A DNA stretch of 64,000 bases, taken from the NCBI GenBank assembly GCA_031835245.1, contig JAVKOQ010000073.1:10001-74000 (forward strand). Direction: 5' to 3'. The DNA comes from Balamuthia mandrillaris (lineage: Eukaryota; Discosea; Longamoebia; Balamuthiidae). The notes under the pieces were generated by a model, which was not told the DNA's origin, did no database searches, and saw only the letters and a list, made by a program, of their open reading frames with translations. Every line of letters begins with the position of its first letter. Position 1 is the stretch's first letter. Position numbers and translations under genes: made by a program. This document shows positions 25,345 to 42,444 of the stretch, piece after piece.

Positions 25345-28300
25345 CTAGTCATAGCCAGCAATGTTAGGCTGCACGGTCATGATGAAGGTACGTATCTGCA
25401 TGGGTTCCAGCGTCACCATAAACGGCCTCGCTCTATTTGGATAGTTAACTTCCTTTTCTCGTTGCTTGTTGCTGTTGTTGGAAGTGGTGTTAGTGGTTCT
25501 CCAAGTGTAACGTCGCATTTCGCTCAAAGCCTGGTTGGCGCTTAGGTTCAATTCTTCCAAGTACAGCACATCAAAGTACAGAAAGAGGCTTGCCACATCC
25601 ACCTACTCTCCGAAAGAACAGTGAGACACTACAGACTTGCCAACAACAAACAAACCAAACCAACGTGAAGCCACAACAAACCTCTGCAGGTTTTGAATAA
25701 ATAGGATGTTCTGCTTTGGCGAAGATATGGTTCAGGCGGAGGAGGAAGCGATTTGGAGTGTCAGTTGGTGCCAGCTTTTGTATGTGCACGTTCACTGGCA
25801 GAGCAGCACTCAAAGGCCGAAACTCGGCTTTATACTGCGCAAACCAGTCACTGGCGCTGCTGCCTCCTGTTATTATTCAATCCAGAAACGAGGTTTGGCC
25901 AACCTCTTTTTTTTCCAACGAGATGTTGCAGCGAACAAACGAACCTTGATCAAACTGTCCAGCAAACCAGAGGAGACAAGGATTGTTCAGCAGAAGCGCT
26001 GACTGTCGTTGGAACTGTGCTGTGTCGTAGGAAGGTCCAACAAACAGCCGGTGGATAGCTCGGATGGCGGTGTCCTCATTTAATGCTTCATTTACGCCTC
26101 GGTTGTCGTCCACCATCAATCGCCTGTGCAGCATCACTTCCAGCTCGCCGTCAGCTAAGCTGCTGACGCCTTGCGAGCGGTCGCTTGTTACCCTGTATTC
26201 ATTTGAAAGAGAAGCAAAGATAAGAAAAGTAGGAACCAGAAGGAATGAGATAAAAGCATACGCAAATCGTATATCATTAGTGGTGTTTTGTATGTAGGCG
26301 GCGGTGTTCAAAGGGAAGTAATTGCCAGCAACTGGTTCGTTAACGTTCAACGTCCAGGTTGGCCTGTAATTATACCGACGTTGTTGCATTTCCTGTCCCT
26401 CTGAGTCAGTGTACCACGTTTGGTTGGTGGTCATGTTCGTTTGGAACTTTGTAAAAACCTGTTTCGCAGTTTGTTAACGAAAAGAGGGATTCAAGAGTAA
26501 AGGAGACAAATAGAAGTATGACGAGAACACAAAGACAGGGGGGAACATGCACCTCTTTGCCTACAGGAAAGGAAACATCAATGGGACCTACATTATACTC
26601 AATCTCCACAAATGGAGCATTGTTGTATACTCTGACCTTCTGATAAGCCCATGCCGTCCAGTTCATCATTACCTCCTGCAACATATAGAATGGCGCGTAA
26701 GTTGAGAGGATGTCAGCTGCCGAGGTGCGAGCCGGAAAGAGACCTGACAGAGAGATCCGTTGCCAAGAACGCTCAGACTTGGAATGTTACCATTCGTCAA
26801 GCCTTGAGGCAGTGGACCCTGCGGACGAAAGATGTAAGCTCCTGATGGTTGCCCTGAAACCTGGTCACCAGTGTTTGAATAATAAAACAGGAGGCCCTGC
26901 TGAACTTGTAACATCTGTGAACTCAGTTTGTTGGTAATGGAAGAGATACCATTCGTGGTATGGTTGATGGCCACAGAGAAAAACCGATTGGATAGAGAGG
27001 TAATGTTGATCGTTGCTTTCTCTACTGTTCGCTTCATGGCGAAGGAAAAGGAGCTTGAAGGACGTATTTCATTTTCTTCAGTCGAGGTAACAGGTTGAAT
27101 TACGACACTTCGATAGCCGAGAGGAGGCACGCTGGCAGCAAACAACAGCGTCAACAAGCCGGCTTGGTCAGTGTTATTCAGCAGCTGTGAAGGAATTACT
27201 TGATTGTCGTCCGCAACCACTGTTTATGAGAACGGTAACATTAATGAAAGAGTAGAAGGAGGGAGAAGGAGAAGGAGAACAAAAAGAAGAAGAACAAAAC
27301 TGAAGACAGATAAAATACAAGATAGTGAGAAGAACCTGAAGATACAGCAGAAGACGAAGAACAACAATATACGTACCCGTGTATTTGCCGGTTGGCACTG
27401 GCAGTCTAAAATATTCAGTTCTTTGCCAAGCCAAAGGATTGGTTATCACCATAGGCACGATGCGGCCTGCAGCCAACGCTTTGGTGAGAGGATCGCACAC
27501 ACTCTGATTCAACTGAGCACAATAGCTCAAAGCAGGAGCAGGTGCATTGAAAAGAGATGGAAGGGAAGAGAGTTTCGTCTTATCATCGGAAACGGACTCC
27601 AACACGTGAGCCTCAAGGTTGGGAATGGTCAAGAGCTTAGCGATACGATCTTGCATCATCTGCTGGCATGATTGGCTGCCTATGGATAAAAGTTTGGCGT
27701 AGTCGTTGGCTACATGTTGTTTTTCGGTTCCGCTTATAGCATCGTGGTGTTGAGCAATCGCAAGTGCATAGCTTAAAGTTTCCAGTTGGAGTTGGGATGA
27801 AGTCATGTTAGCATCGTCCATTATCCCTGTTCATAATTTCATTTATATTAGAAGACAAAGAAGCGAACAGTAGTACTTACCCAGCGACAACGAATAAAGC
27901 TGTTCACTGGCTCTCATGAAGTTTTCAAGAGTGCGGATGTAACTCTTGAGTGCTGGTCGGCTTGTATAGAATCCAGTCCAATAAGCGTGGGCTGAGTACC
28001 ACATTATAGAATCAACCATTTGCGCATTAAAGTTAAAGATAGTTGAGGGGAGGAACTCACGCTCATCAGCATAAGGGAAAAAGTCATCAGTTTTCAAGGA
28101 CCAAGTAATGTTCTGAGCTAGAGAAACATGGTGAACTGCTTTCACATAAACGCTGGGAGTGCTGTATATCATCTTCACTCCATATTGCGGGTTGGCGTTG
28201 ACGTACTTCATCAACTTATCTATATTCTGGAAGACTGTGAGAAGGAGAATAAGTGAGGAGAAGAATCTAAACCTTAAAGTTAATATCAGCGTTCATGTAC

Positions 28301-29537
28301 TGAAAGTCATCACCAAAGGTCATCAGTATCTGATTTGTTCTATAAACAGCGCTTCGCTGTTGCGCCTGAGATATTAGTGCAAGAGCGCGTGAAGCGACGT
28401 TGAGTCCTTCCAACCGAGGATCGTCCATGATAGGATCTATGTTGGGGCACTCAAAACAGAAACCATCCGGCGGGCTGTAATGTGCTATGAAAAAACACCA
28501 CAGAGGGTCAAACTAGGGAGAATGTTAGTAAGCAAAATTTCGAAACGTACCCCAAAGAACATGGGTAAACATGTCAACCTGGCTCCCGAGGCTTTGGCTG
28601 CCTCTCCATATGAACTCTAGTTCGCGGTCAGCGATCCGCTGTTGTTTGTCTGTTTACTGTTTAGAGAAAGGAAACACAACAACAGCATGAGGGAGATACC
28701 TTGATAATCAATTCTTGCGAAGAAGAACCCGTTAAAGCCCATTTGAGCAAATAGCGAAGCTTGTGTTGAGGCATGTCCGAATGGATCTGTCAAGGTAGCA
28801 GCAGAAAAAGCATCAGAGGCGAATAAAGGACAGGAAGGAGAAGAAGACGAAAGAGGAGGAGAGAGACAGGAGAAGAAGGAGAGAAGAAGAAAAAAATGAA
28901 GAAGAAGAAGAAAAAGAAAAAGAAGAAGAACTTCAAGTAGTGACACGTACCAATGTGCCAACCTATTGTGGGCTTAATACCAAACTCGCGAAGCAAGAAC
29001 TGATGACCAGCAGTCATTTGGTCAATTATAGCCTCATAGTGCGTCGTGGCCTCATCGTTCATGCACCAACCTCCGTTCACAAACTCCAGTCGCCCTTCTG
29101 CCACAAGATTTCGCACTATAGTCTTCGTCGTATCACTCTGCTCGTTCCACCACCGCTCAAAGTAAGCGATCTCCACGTAAATGAAGCGTTTGGCGGGGTC
29201 TGCTGCCAGTTCTTTCACGACATTGTCCAATATATACTGAACTCCCGCGTTCTGAATGGTGTTGTTTGCTCCATAGTAATACTGGTCCACGGTTTTCAGC
29301 CATCCAACGTCCTACAAGGAGAAAAAGAGTTTTAAACATGTTAGCAGACAGGAAAGAAAAACAAGAGTTGCAAGAGAGCGAAAAACTAACGTCGTGAGAA
29401 TGAGCTATCACGTGCACCACGATCGGTTCGTTGTCCTTGTTTTTCAGGGGCTTGGCCGCGCAAAAAACCGTTCCGCTGAGGCACACTATGACCCAAATGC
29501 AGAGGAATGTTCCCAAGGAACAGACCTGCAGCGACAT
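25345..29537 (-). CDS. MAN2B1: Lysosomal alpha-mannosidase (glycoside hydrolase family 38)
   Basis: An acid hydrolase that removes alpha-linked mannose from glycoprotein N-glycans in lysosomes. Starting at ATG 29537, it has a signal peptide ([17 protein letters not shown]), then [19 protein letters not shown] with zinc ligands, [19 protein letters not shown], the nucleophile block [30 protein letters not shown], and [20 protein letters not shown]-terminal beta-sandwich domains end in [13 protein letters not shown]. About ten introns interrupt it; several are GAA-rich on the + strand (TTC on the coding strand), e.g. about 28820-28930. Many N-x-S/T sites are present. Family and class are certain; the exact subfamily name is by similarity. 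Confidence 0.93.
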
Positions 29538-29847
29538 CGGGTTCGCCTCCGTCGCTTTCTTCCGTCCTTATGCTTCCTTCTCAAAAACACAGGCGTTTAA
29601 TTCTACGAGCGATTCTCTTGCTTTTTTTGGCACACATAACTACAAATTTTTTATCAATAATTGCACCAAATAAAGTATATCACATCAAATATCCAGAAAT
29701 TTTCGCTTTTTTCGAATTATTGTCTCTATTTTCAGCAAAAAGAGACGACTTTCCGCCAAACTGTAACACTTGTGGACTTTTTGCGATAATTCGTCATTTA
29801 GAAAAAAATTGTTGCTGAGGAAATCTCAAAGACAACAACAATCAAAC
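29538..29847. promoter_or_regulatory. Divergent promoter region with E2F-like site
   Basis: 310 bp separate the alpha-mannosidase start (-) from the CDC123-like start (+). The stretch is AT-rich. It contains TTTCCGCCAAA at 29750-29760, an E2F-type sequence, and several TTCG/GCGA tracts. No coding frame is supported. It probably serves both genes. Confidence 0.4.
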
Positions 29848-31854
29848 ATGCAAGCACGAGACACGTACGACGAAGAGCAGTCCATCTTCTTCGTGGCACA
29901 AGAGGAAAATATCAACAACAACAACCTGAACAACGAAACCTCTGCGCAAGATGCCTTTGGACCCTACTCCTTCGTGGACCTGAGCTTCGAAGGAGGCAAG
30001 CCCTACCGCAGGAAGAGCGCCCCTGAGGCTGGCGTTCCCATGTGCGACATGTGCTACGCCGTCCTTTCCAGTTATTCCGAGCTGTATAAGCACAAGGCTA
30101 AGCCGTGCTACGAGGCGTGCGAGAAGCTGCAGCCGCCTTATCCTCATCCCATCAAAATACGCTTCCTCGAAGAGCAACTGTTTTATATCGGAGACGTTAT
30201 TCGTGCTTTGGGCTTTCCGCTCCAGGTTTCACCTTCTTCGCTCTATATCCCGTTTCTTCCCTATTCAATTCTCCGCTTTCTTCTTCTTGTTCTTCTTGTT
30301 CTTGTTTCTTCTTGTTCTAGTTCTCGTTCTTGTTCTTGTTCTTGTTCTTCTTCTTGTTCTTCTTCGTCTGTCTCTTCTCAGTACTTTCTTCTGCCTTTTT
30401 GGCGTCTTCTGTTAGCACTCTCTTCTGTTCCGGTGTTTGTATGTCACTAACAAAACAGAACACAAGGAGGAGGAAGAACAAGAAGGGACGCAAAAGATAA
30501 CATATGTGATAGTGGATGAGTCGATGTTCGAGATCACTCTCAGACGGTTTTACAACGGACAGATCACAAAATACAACCTCGAACAGTGGTACCCTGCGTT
30601 ACACAGCCTTGCTGCAGGTCTCACTTCTCATTTCTTGTTTTCGTTTCTTTGTTGCTCTTTAGCTTCTTCAAACGGCAGCTGAAGTTTCAAATCCCTCATC
30701 CTCAACAGACTGTACCCCCAAAACACTGTTCATGCCGCTCAATGATGCTGAGTTGAAGCTGTTGCAGTCGTTGGCCTCTGTTGTTTTGGCTCGTAACCTG
30801 GGTATGGGCTCTCGCGAAACCCAAAAGGAACTTGAAGGACGAGAGAAACTTGAGGTAACTAGGTCTTATAGTGCTATATTCTATATCTTTTTTGCTGATG
30901 ACCCTCTCGCAACTTTTCTTTATTTATATGTTAGGACAAGATAACCGCAATGATGAAAGAAGCAGAAGGTGAGGAAGGCAGCTCGGAAGAGAATAAACCA
31001 GTAAAACCTTGGTTTTGTCGCATGTCCACACGAAGCCCAAAAGACAGCGTCTCCAGCAAACGAGCCAACCAGGAAAACAAAGATGAAACGGACGCGGCCA
31101 AGAGGCTTAACGTCAAGAATGCAGCGCTCAAAGTAACCAATGGCTTCGAAGCCATGGAGCTGCTTACCAAGAGTCAACGCGTCTTTAGCGACATCTCTCA
31201 ACACTTTCAATACCGCGTTGCAGGTTCATTTTTAAACAAAAACAAAACACGACAGACATCAGCTACACGAACGAAACTAACCAATAACTCTTCTTAACGC
31301 TTTGCACGACACTCAGGAAGCACTTCGGGAGAGTTGTGTTTAATACTACGTGAGTGGATGGATGGTCTTCGACAGGACCATGAGTTTCGATGTTTTGTTC
31401 ACAATAGGACGCTGAATGCCATATCCCAGTACCACTGCTACAGCCGGTTCGAATCTCTGCAGGATGCTGGCTACTTGGACCGCATCCGCGAGGCCATCAT
31501 CGCTTGCCATGATCGCATTAAAGACGCCGTTCCAATGCCAAGGTCGAGATTATTCTTCACTCTCCCTGTCTTCTTTTGTCGCTTGTTTGTGTCTTGGCTT
31601 TCTTCCTTGTTCTATTCTAACGAAGGTACCGATAAACTATAAGCTATGTGGTGGATATAGCGGTGCTCCCAGACTGGACTTGTCAGGTCATAGAGTTAAA
31701 TCCATTTGGAACGCACATGAGCAGCGGTGCTGCCCTTTATAACTGGGCCACAGATGTGGATTTGTTGTACGGGCGGCTTGGAAGGAAGACCCCGGCCATC
31801 CGCGTCTTAAAAGAACTTATACCTTCTCCATCCCACAATCACAACAACAATTAA
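29848..31854 (+). CDS. CDC123-like ATP-grasp protein with N-terminal zinc-finger-like segment
   Basis: Exons start at 29848-30225 and 30459, with others to 31854. The second half matches the CDC123/D123 family: WFCRMSTRSPKDS, ILREWMDGLRQDHEFRCFVH, RTLNAISQYHCYSRFESLQD, and IAVLPDWTCQVIELNPFG, the family's acidic ATP-grasp metal-binding end. Canonical CDC123 is a chaperone for assembly of translation factor eIF2; this paralogue may differ. The N-terminal exon has a CDMCYAVL...HKAKPCYEAC segment resembling a C2H2/C2HC zinc finger, followed by FLEEQLFYIGDVIRALGFPL, which is not part of canonical CDC123. Introns contain TTCTTG runs. The domain call is good; orthology to CDC123 itself is not claimed. 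Confidence 0.78.
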
Positions 31855-32101
31855 ATTGTTTTTCCCATCCCACCGTAGTCTCGTCCTCTCAAGCGAAGAG
31901 TTCACCAAACCAGCATCAAACCAAACCTAACAACTTTAAGAAAAAATAAAAACAAACAAACAAAAAAAAAAGAAAGAAATAGAAAAAGAAAAGGAAAAGG
32001 AAAAAGAAAATGAATCAACATATCTATGAGGCTGAAGATGATCTAATAGGTTGGGTACCAAAAAAACCGTAGCAGGAGAAGGGAACACAAGAAACCCCAA
32101 C

Positions 32102-32484
32102 ATGTCGGCAGGGGTTGGGCTCAGCAAGGGACGCAAGACGTTCCTCGAAACCTTCAAGTTTTCTGTCTACCTCCTCGCGCCCCTGGGCATCACTGCCTAC
32201 TTGATGTGGCCGGGAAATCTCACAAAGTTGCAGCGAAAGGTGCGATCTCCGCAGTTCTGTTGTGAGTGCTGTGCGTTTCTTTCTTTGCATGGTTTTGATT
32301 AAAAACACCTCCCTCCCTCCACGCACAAAAGTACTTGATGGTTGTGTATCCGCCGGAGAGTGCTGTCTCGCGAGACTTCAAAGAAGCCGCCGACGAGGTC
32401 ATAAGGCAAAGGTACCAAGCCATGATCGAAAAGGAGTTGGCACAGAACGCCCAGAAGCAGCAGCCCACAACAAAAGAGCAGTAG
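32102..32484 (+). CDS. PET100-like mitochondrial cytochrome c oxidase assembly protein
   Basis: Two exons, 32102-32239 and 32332-32484, join after QRK with YLMVVYPPES. The 96-residue product has a short basic start, one hydrophobic helix (FKFSVYLLAPLGITAYLMWP), a YPPE motif and a charged C-terminal helix (EVIRQRYQAMIEKELAQN). Size, single N-terminal TM and PPE-type motif match PET100-family inner-membrane assembly factors. The protein is short, so confidence is moderate. Confidence 0.55.
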
Positions 32485-32581
32485 TGATAACACTGCATAA
32501 GCTTTTATTCTTTTGGATAACAAAGATATTGCAACTGTACAGCAAAGTGCTCTGAAACGCACTACAAACACCCACTTCTTC

Positions 32582-32585
<4 letters not shown>

Positions 32586-32626
<41 letters not shown>

Positions 32627-32645
32627 CGCTCTTCTCTCTCTCTCC
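32586..32645. repeat. (CT)n tract between convergent genes
   Basis: A near-pure CT dinucleotide run lies in the 176-bp gap between the PET100-like stop and the stop of the minus-strand membrane protein. It is the only large CT tract clearly outside an intron on the right of this pair. Confidence 0.8.
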
Positions 32646-32660
32646 TCCTCGGCATTCCCG

Positions 32661-33584
32661 TTACAAGTGAAGTGCTGCCAACTGTCGCCTTGTTTGCCAC
32701 AAGCCGACATACAATAGGAGCAGTGCCAACGTGCCACGAAGCGCAGCCCCCTCCAGCTGGTGGTAGTGGAAGGCCACCACCAGCGCTGTTAGCCACATCC
32801 CTGCGAAGGCCAACCATTGCCAAGCATATCTCTTACCTTCCATAAGAGAGATGAGGGAAGTGAGAAGCTAGAAGAAAAAAAGGAACAAGAGAGGAATGTC
32901 GCAACAAACCTTGGCACAAAGGGATGCAAACAAGGATAAGACAGAATATACAAAGGGAGCTCAGCAACAGACCACATCCAAAGCTGACGATGGAGACAAA
33001 TATCTTTTCCGAATGATGCCCAAACGTAAACAGCATCGCTGTTCATTGTTCAGCTTAGCCATGAGTAAGCTCAGAAACAAATGCAAAAGGATGAGCGTAC
33101 CAACAAAGCATATAGCCTCACTCACAATAAGGAATACATTGGGAAGCCCCGTCAAACGAAGCAGCCATGCCTGACGGAAGAGCTTCTCGCCGTTGGCGCT
33201 GTGCAGCTGAAAGCCGGTAACAAACAGGAAGAGCAGCTGGCCAAAGTACCACCCCACCGTCAAAAAATGGAGCAGGACAAATACATGGCAGAGGTGGTGG
33301 TCGTGGTCCAGGTACTCCGGCAACACTCGGGAGTGATACGAAGCTGCGATGGAGTGTGAGAGTGACTCTGTCAAGAAAAGGATCCCCTGCAAGAGGAACA
33401 ACACGAAAGAGACGAGGAGCAATGGAGAGCGAGGCAACAAGCTCGCCTGAGCCGCTACCAGTTCTGTAGTTAGGTTATTTCTGCCTTCTGATGCATCATC
33501 ACCCTTGAGCCCTCGTCTTTCACGCAGAAGGCTCGCTCCGGTGTTGTGTCCTTGCTGAACCACCCCCGCTGCGTCAACCTTCAT
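32661..33584 (-). CDS. Multipass membrane protein, unknown family
   Basis: Exons about 33584-33101, 33038-32932 and 32867-32661 restore one continuous frame: ...NVFLIVSEAICFVA, then MLFTFGHHSEKIF..., then LLTSLISLMEGKRYAW. The last donor (CTT|gtttgc) is the least certain. Six or seven hydrophobic helices are visible: LLLVSFVLFLLQGILFL, VFVLLHFLTVGWYFGQLLFL, NVFLIVSEAICFV, IVSFGCGLLLSSLCIFCLIL, WLAFAGMWLTALVVAFHY and LRGTLALLLLYVGLW. His-rich loops (LDHDHHLCH) are notable and could bind metal or lie near an active site. No family is recognised. The start lies 127 bp from that of POP4 on the other strand. Confidence 0.65.
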
Positions 33585-33711
33585 CTTCTCCGCTTGGTTC
33601 TCGCTCGCGTAACGCCATCCTGACGACGTGGAAATAGGCGTCGACAAATCATGCTGCACACGTCACTATTTTCCATTTACCGTCGAAAAAGAAGAAACAA
33701 GCAAAAAAAGG

Positions 33712-34824
33712 ATGAAGCGAAGACGGTTGTCTGCTGGCAGAATCAATGCCTCCTCCTCTTCCAGCGCCAGCGATGGAAGCCAGTTTCTTTACACGACCCT
33801 TGATGGTCAAAGAGCGGTACATACAAATACCAGATTCTGTAGTTCTGTTGTTGTTGTCTGCAACAAAGCATCCCTGACCACGAAATTTTCTAACAGAGTA
33901 GCGAAACAAGTGAAGCGATGTTGAAGAAATACGTTCAAGGCCTGCTTCCGAGTAACGTGGACGTAGATACTGTCTATCGTTCCAAGCTACACAAGAAGGC
34001 GTTGATGTTGGATAACCCAGTGGCCGGCTTGGGCGACTTTGGCCTCAACACGGCTGCTGAACACAAAGATAGAACCGCAAAGATGAAAAAACGCAAAGTC
34101 ATGAAGTCCAAAGAGCAACGAGCAAAGAAAGTGTTTGCCATTGAGAAGGATAAACAAAGATACGACCTCTATCTGCCACTACATGAACTGTGGAAGCAAT
34201 ACATGTCCGAGCTCCTTTCTGCAGAAGTGAACGCGTAAGCTTTCTTCCTCTTACTTTTCCTTGTTTCTCTTTATTACTTTCAGTCTTTGTTTCTCTACTC
34301 TATGCTCTCTCTCTTTCTCTCTTTCTCTTCGCTCTCTCTTACGTAATCGGTCTGTCACTCTTTTGGTTGCCTTTGCTCACCCTACACAGCACCAACTTTC
34401 AGGCAAAGTTATTAAAAGCAGACCTGCATGGCTGCATCATGCGCGTCATCCGCTCCAAGTGTCCTTCCTACCTCGGCATGGAGGGCATTCTTGCACAAGA
34501 GACCGAGCACACCTTCCAACTTATAACCAAAAAGAATCAATTAAAAGGTTAAACTCTCTCTCTTTAATCCTCATCTCAGCTATTCTCTATTTGCTCTTCT
34601 CTCGTTATCTTTCCGCTTCCCACATTTTCTTTTCTCTTCTCTTCTCTTCCATTCTCTGCTCTTTATGTTCGCTAAACTTCAACACAGTGATACCGAAAGC
34701 AAACAACGTGTTCAGTTTTGTGGTGGAGGAGCGTGTGGTAACACTCTACGGAAACCACTTTCTTTACCGGTCAAGCGAGCGCTCCGCCCGTAAGTTCAAG
34801 AACAAGACCACCATCGCTTTGTGA
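33712..34824 (+). CDS. POP4: RNase P/MRP protein subunit Rpp29/POP4
   Basis: A subunit of nuclear RNase P (tRNA 5' maturation) and RNase MRP (rRNA processing). Exons 33712-33815, 33897-34234, 34390-34547 and 34688-34824 join in phase. Starting MKRRRLSAG, the N-terminal half is basic (AKMKKRKVMKSKEQRAKKVF). The C-terminal Sm-like beta-barrel is recognisable: LLKADLHGCIMRVIRSKCPS, GMEGILAQETEHTFQLI, VIPKANNVFSFVVEERVVTL and YGNHFLYRSSERSARKFK. Domain order and size match Rpp29 orthologues. Intron 34235-34389 is rich in CTCT. Confidence 0.93.
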
Positions 34825-35180
34825 CATCCAACAACAACTAAAAAAAAAAACCAATAATATTAAAATTTCGAGAAAATTTTGTCAAAAATCGATAAAAGCG
34901 ACCGATCATCAATAAGTGGGTACAGAATTTCCGTAAATGGTCACGTGATGTCATCTGTTTACCATAAGGGTAAAGCATGACATCAGCTGGGCTACGAAAG
35001 GAGCATTTAATATCGGGTAACGGGTTCATAATGGTGCTGCAACAACGCAGCAAACCCAAAAATAAAAAATGAATTTATCTGATGCAGCACCCCCTTTTCG
35101 CTTTGTTACCGTTGTTACCTTCACAACGGGGCACAAAACAGAAAAGAAAAGAAAGAAAAAGGAAGGAAGGAGGAAGAAGG
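34825..35180. promoter_or_regulatory. Arf upstream region with bZIP/CRE-like dyad
   Basis: This 356-bp spacer is AT-rich at its left. It contains TGATGTCAT at 34946-34954 and its exact reverse complement ATGACATCA at 34977-34985, with an inner TTTACC/GGTAAA pair, overlapping a CACGTG E-box at 34942-34947. The dyad resembles paired CRE/bZIP sites. No coding frame is supported; 35090-35180 is a purine-rich leader before the Arf ATG. Confidence 0.45.
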
Positions 35181-35558
35181 ATGGGCAATCCCTTCAGCAA
35201 AATTTTTGGTAAGCTGGGCAAGAAGCCCGTCCGGCTGCTGATGTTGGGGTTGGACGCTGCTGGAAAGACCACCGTGCTCTACCAGTTGCAGCTCGGCGAG
35301 TATGTACAGACTATTCCCACAGTTGGTGCGTTGGTTCACTCTCCTTGTTTTTGTCTTGTTGGTTCTCCGCCGAAGAAGAAGACGTAACGCTGGTACCCAC
35401 GCTTTAGGTTTTAATGTGGAAACGATAAAATACAAAAATGTGCGCTTTGACTGTTGGGATGCTGGAGGTCAAGCCAAGGTCCGTAGGCTGTGTTGAATTT
35501 CTGCTCGTTGCCGTGAACTCTCTCTGCTCTTTGTTCTCTGCTCTATCTCAATCACTCT

Positions 35559-35591
<33 letters not shown>

Positions 35592-35640
35592 TGCTCAATC
35601 ACTCTCTCCCTTTTCGCCCTCACCTCGCCTCTCGCACACC

Positions 35641-35686
<46 letters not shown>

Positions 35687-36513
35687 CTCCTCCTGTCTTC
35701 GTTCTCTCCTTTTAACAGCAGGCTTGTTATCTTGTCGTTTCTCTTTCGTCACTTGTCTTTGTTTCTCTTCTTTCTCCTTCTCTTTGATTGTATTTCGTTT
35801 CTTTTTATTTGTACTGTACGTTCACTGTGTCCTTTCTTGATTCTTTTCGTGTCTCTCTATCTTGTCGTTTCGCCAGCTCTTTTGCTTGCTGTTTCTCTTG
35901 CTCTTTCCTCTCCTCTTTCCTCGGTTGCTGTGGAATCATTCTTGTTTCGATGTTGCCTTTCTTATTTCTTTGTCTTGTTCCGCTTTCTCCTTTGACTCTA
36001 ACTTATTGCATTGGACTTGCGTATATTTTCCTCATTTCTTTCAAACCCTTATAACATGCAGTTTCGGCGGTTATGGTACTATATCATTCATGTTCTTTCT
36101 TTCTCTTTCTCTTTTCTTTTCGTTTATCTTCTCGTTTTTCTAACGCTGGCAAATATTCGTACTTATCTTTTGCTCACCTTGCTTTCTTCGATTCTAACGA
36201 TCAAACACATAGGCACCATTACTGCACAAACTCCCAAGGCGTTATATTTGTTATCGACAGCACAGACGAGGAACGCCTTCCAGAGGCCAAAGAAGAGCTG
36301 CATGGCATTCTCAAAGAGGAGTCCTTGAAAGGCGTGGCGGTCCTGGTCTTTGCCAACAAACAGGACATGACGGGAGCTCTTCCCCCAGAGGAGATCGCTT
36401 CTATCTTGGACCTCGACTCCCTAGGGATCAAGTGGCACATCGAAGGGACATGCGCCACCAAGGGAGAAGGCCTTGTCAACGGATTGGACTGGTTGGTGGA
36501 TACCATCTTGTGA
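35181..36513 (+). CDS. ADP-ribosylation-factor family GTPase
   Basis: A small GTPase of vesicle traffic. Exons are 35181-35325, 35408-35478, 36062-36075 (14 nt) and 36213-36513. The microexon supplies FRRLW up to the Trp codon's first two bases, giving [19 protein letters not shown] with exactly the family spacing. Gly2 ([10 protein letters not shown]) permits myristoylation. The P-loop is GLDAAGKTT, switch I is QTIPTVGFNVE, the switch II box reads DAGGQ (Arf usually DVGGQ), the base-binding motif is ANKQD, and the end is [16 protein letters not shown]. About 180 residues, typical length. The 583-nt third intron is one long CT-rich tract. Arf versus Arl class is not fully settled; the sequence is closest to Arf1-6-like or Arl1. 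Confidence 0.9.
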
Positions 36514-36589
36514 ATGCATTCCACACACGCACAAGCACACTCCATTCACCGCATGTACAAACAACCGCTGAAAATTCATTTTGCCGCAT

Positions 36590-36700
36590 CGCACGTCGAC
36601 AATTTATATTCACGTCGTCATGAATTTTGTGTTCACGTCGTCCCATCGGACAAATTTTCCGAGACGACGTGAAAAAATACACATGTGATGTCGTCACAAA
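36590..36700. promoter_or_regulatory. Cluster of CACGTCGTC elements upstream of helicase
   Basis: CACGTCGAC/CACGTCGTC occurs at 36592, 36611 and 36634, with inverted copies at 36663-36671 (GACGACGTG) and a GATGTCGTCAC at 36687-36697. Five near-identical sites within 110 bp lie directly before the helicase start and about 100 bp after the Arf stop. They are probably bZIP- or bHLH-type binding sites in the helicase promoter; this is inference from spacing and repetition. Confidence 0.5.
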
Positions 36701-36733
36701 ATATTTTTGAGTAGCGAAGATCCTGCAAGGAAG

Positions 36734-42344
<5,611 letters not shown>

Positions 42345-42444
42345 TCCCCTCTTTTCCCTTCAAAAAATTATCATTTTTCTTTAGCATCGCCTTCTCTCTT
42401 CTCTCTTCTCCTTTTCTACTCTTCTCTCTCTCTCTCTCTCTCTC

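Noticed and set aside
35479-35493. Exon extension GTCCGTAGGCTGTG as the Arf switch II segment
   Set aside because: It encodes VRRLC and then a stop, with no usable donor in phase; joining it downstream loses the conserved Trp. The 14-nt microexon gives exact family spacing.
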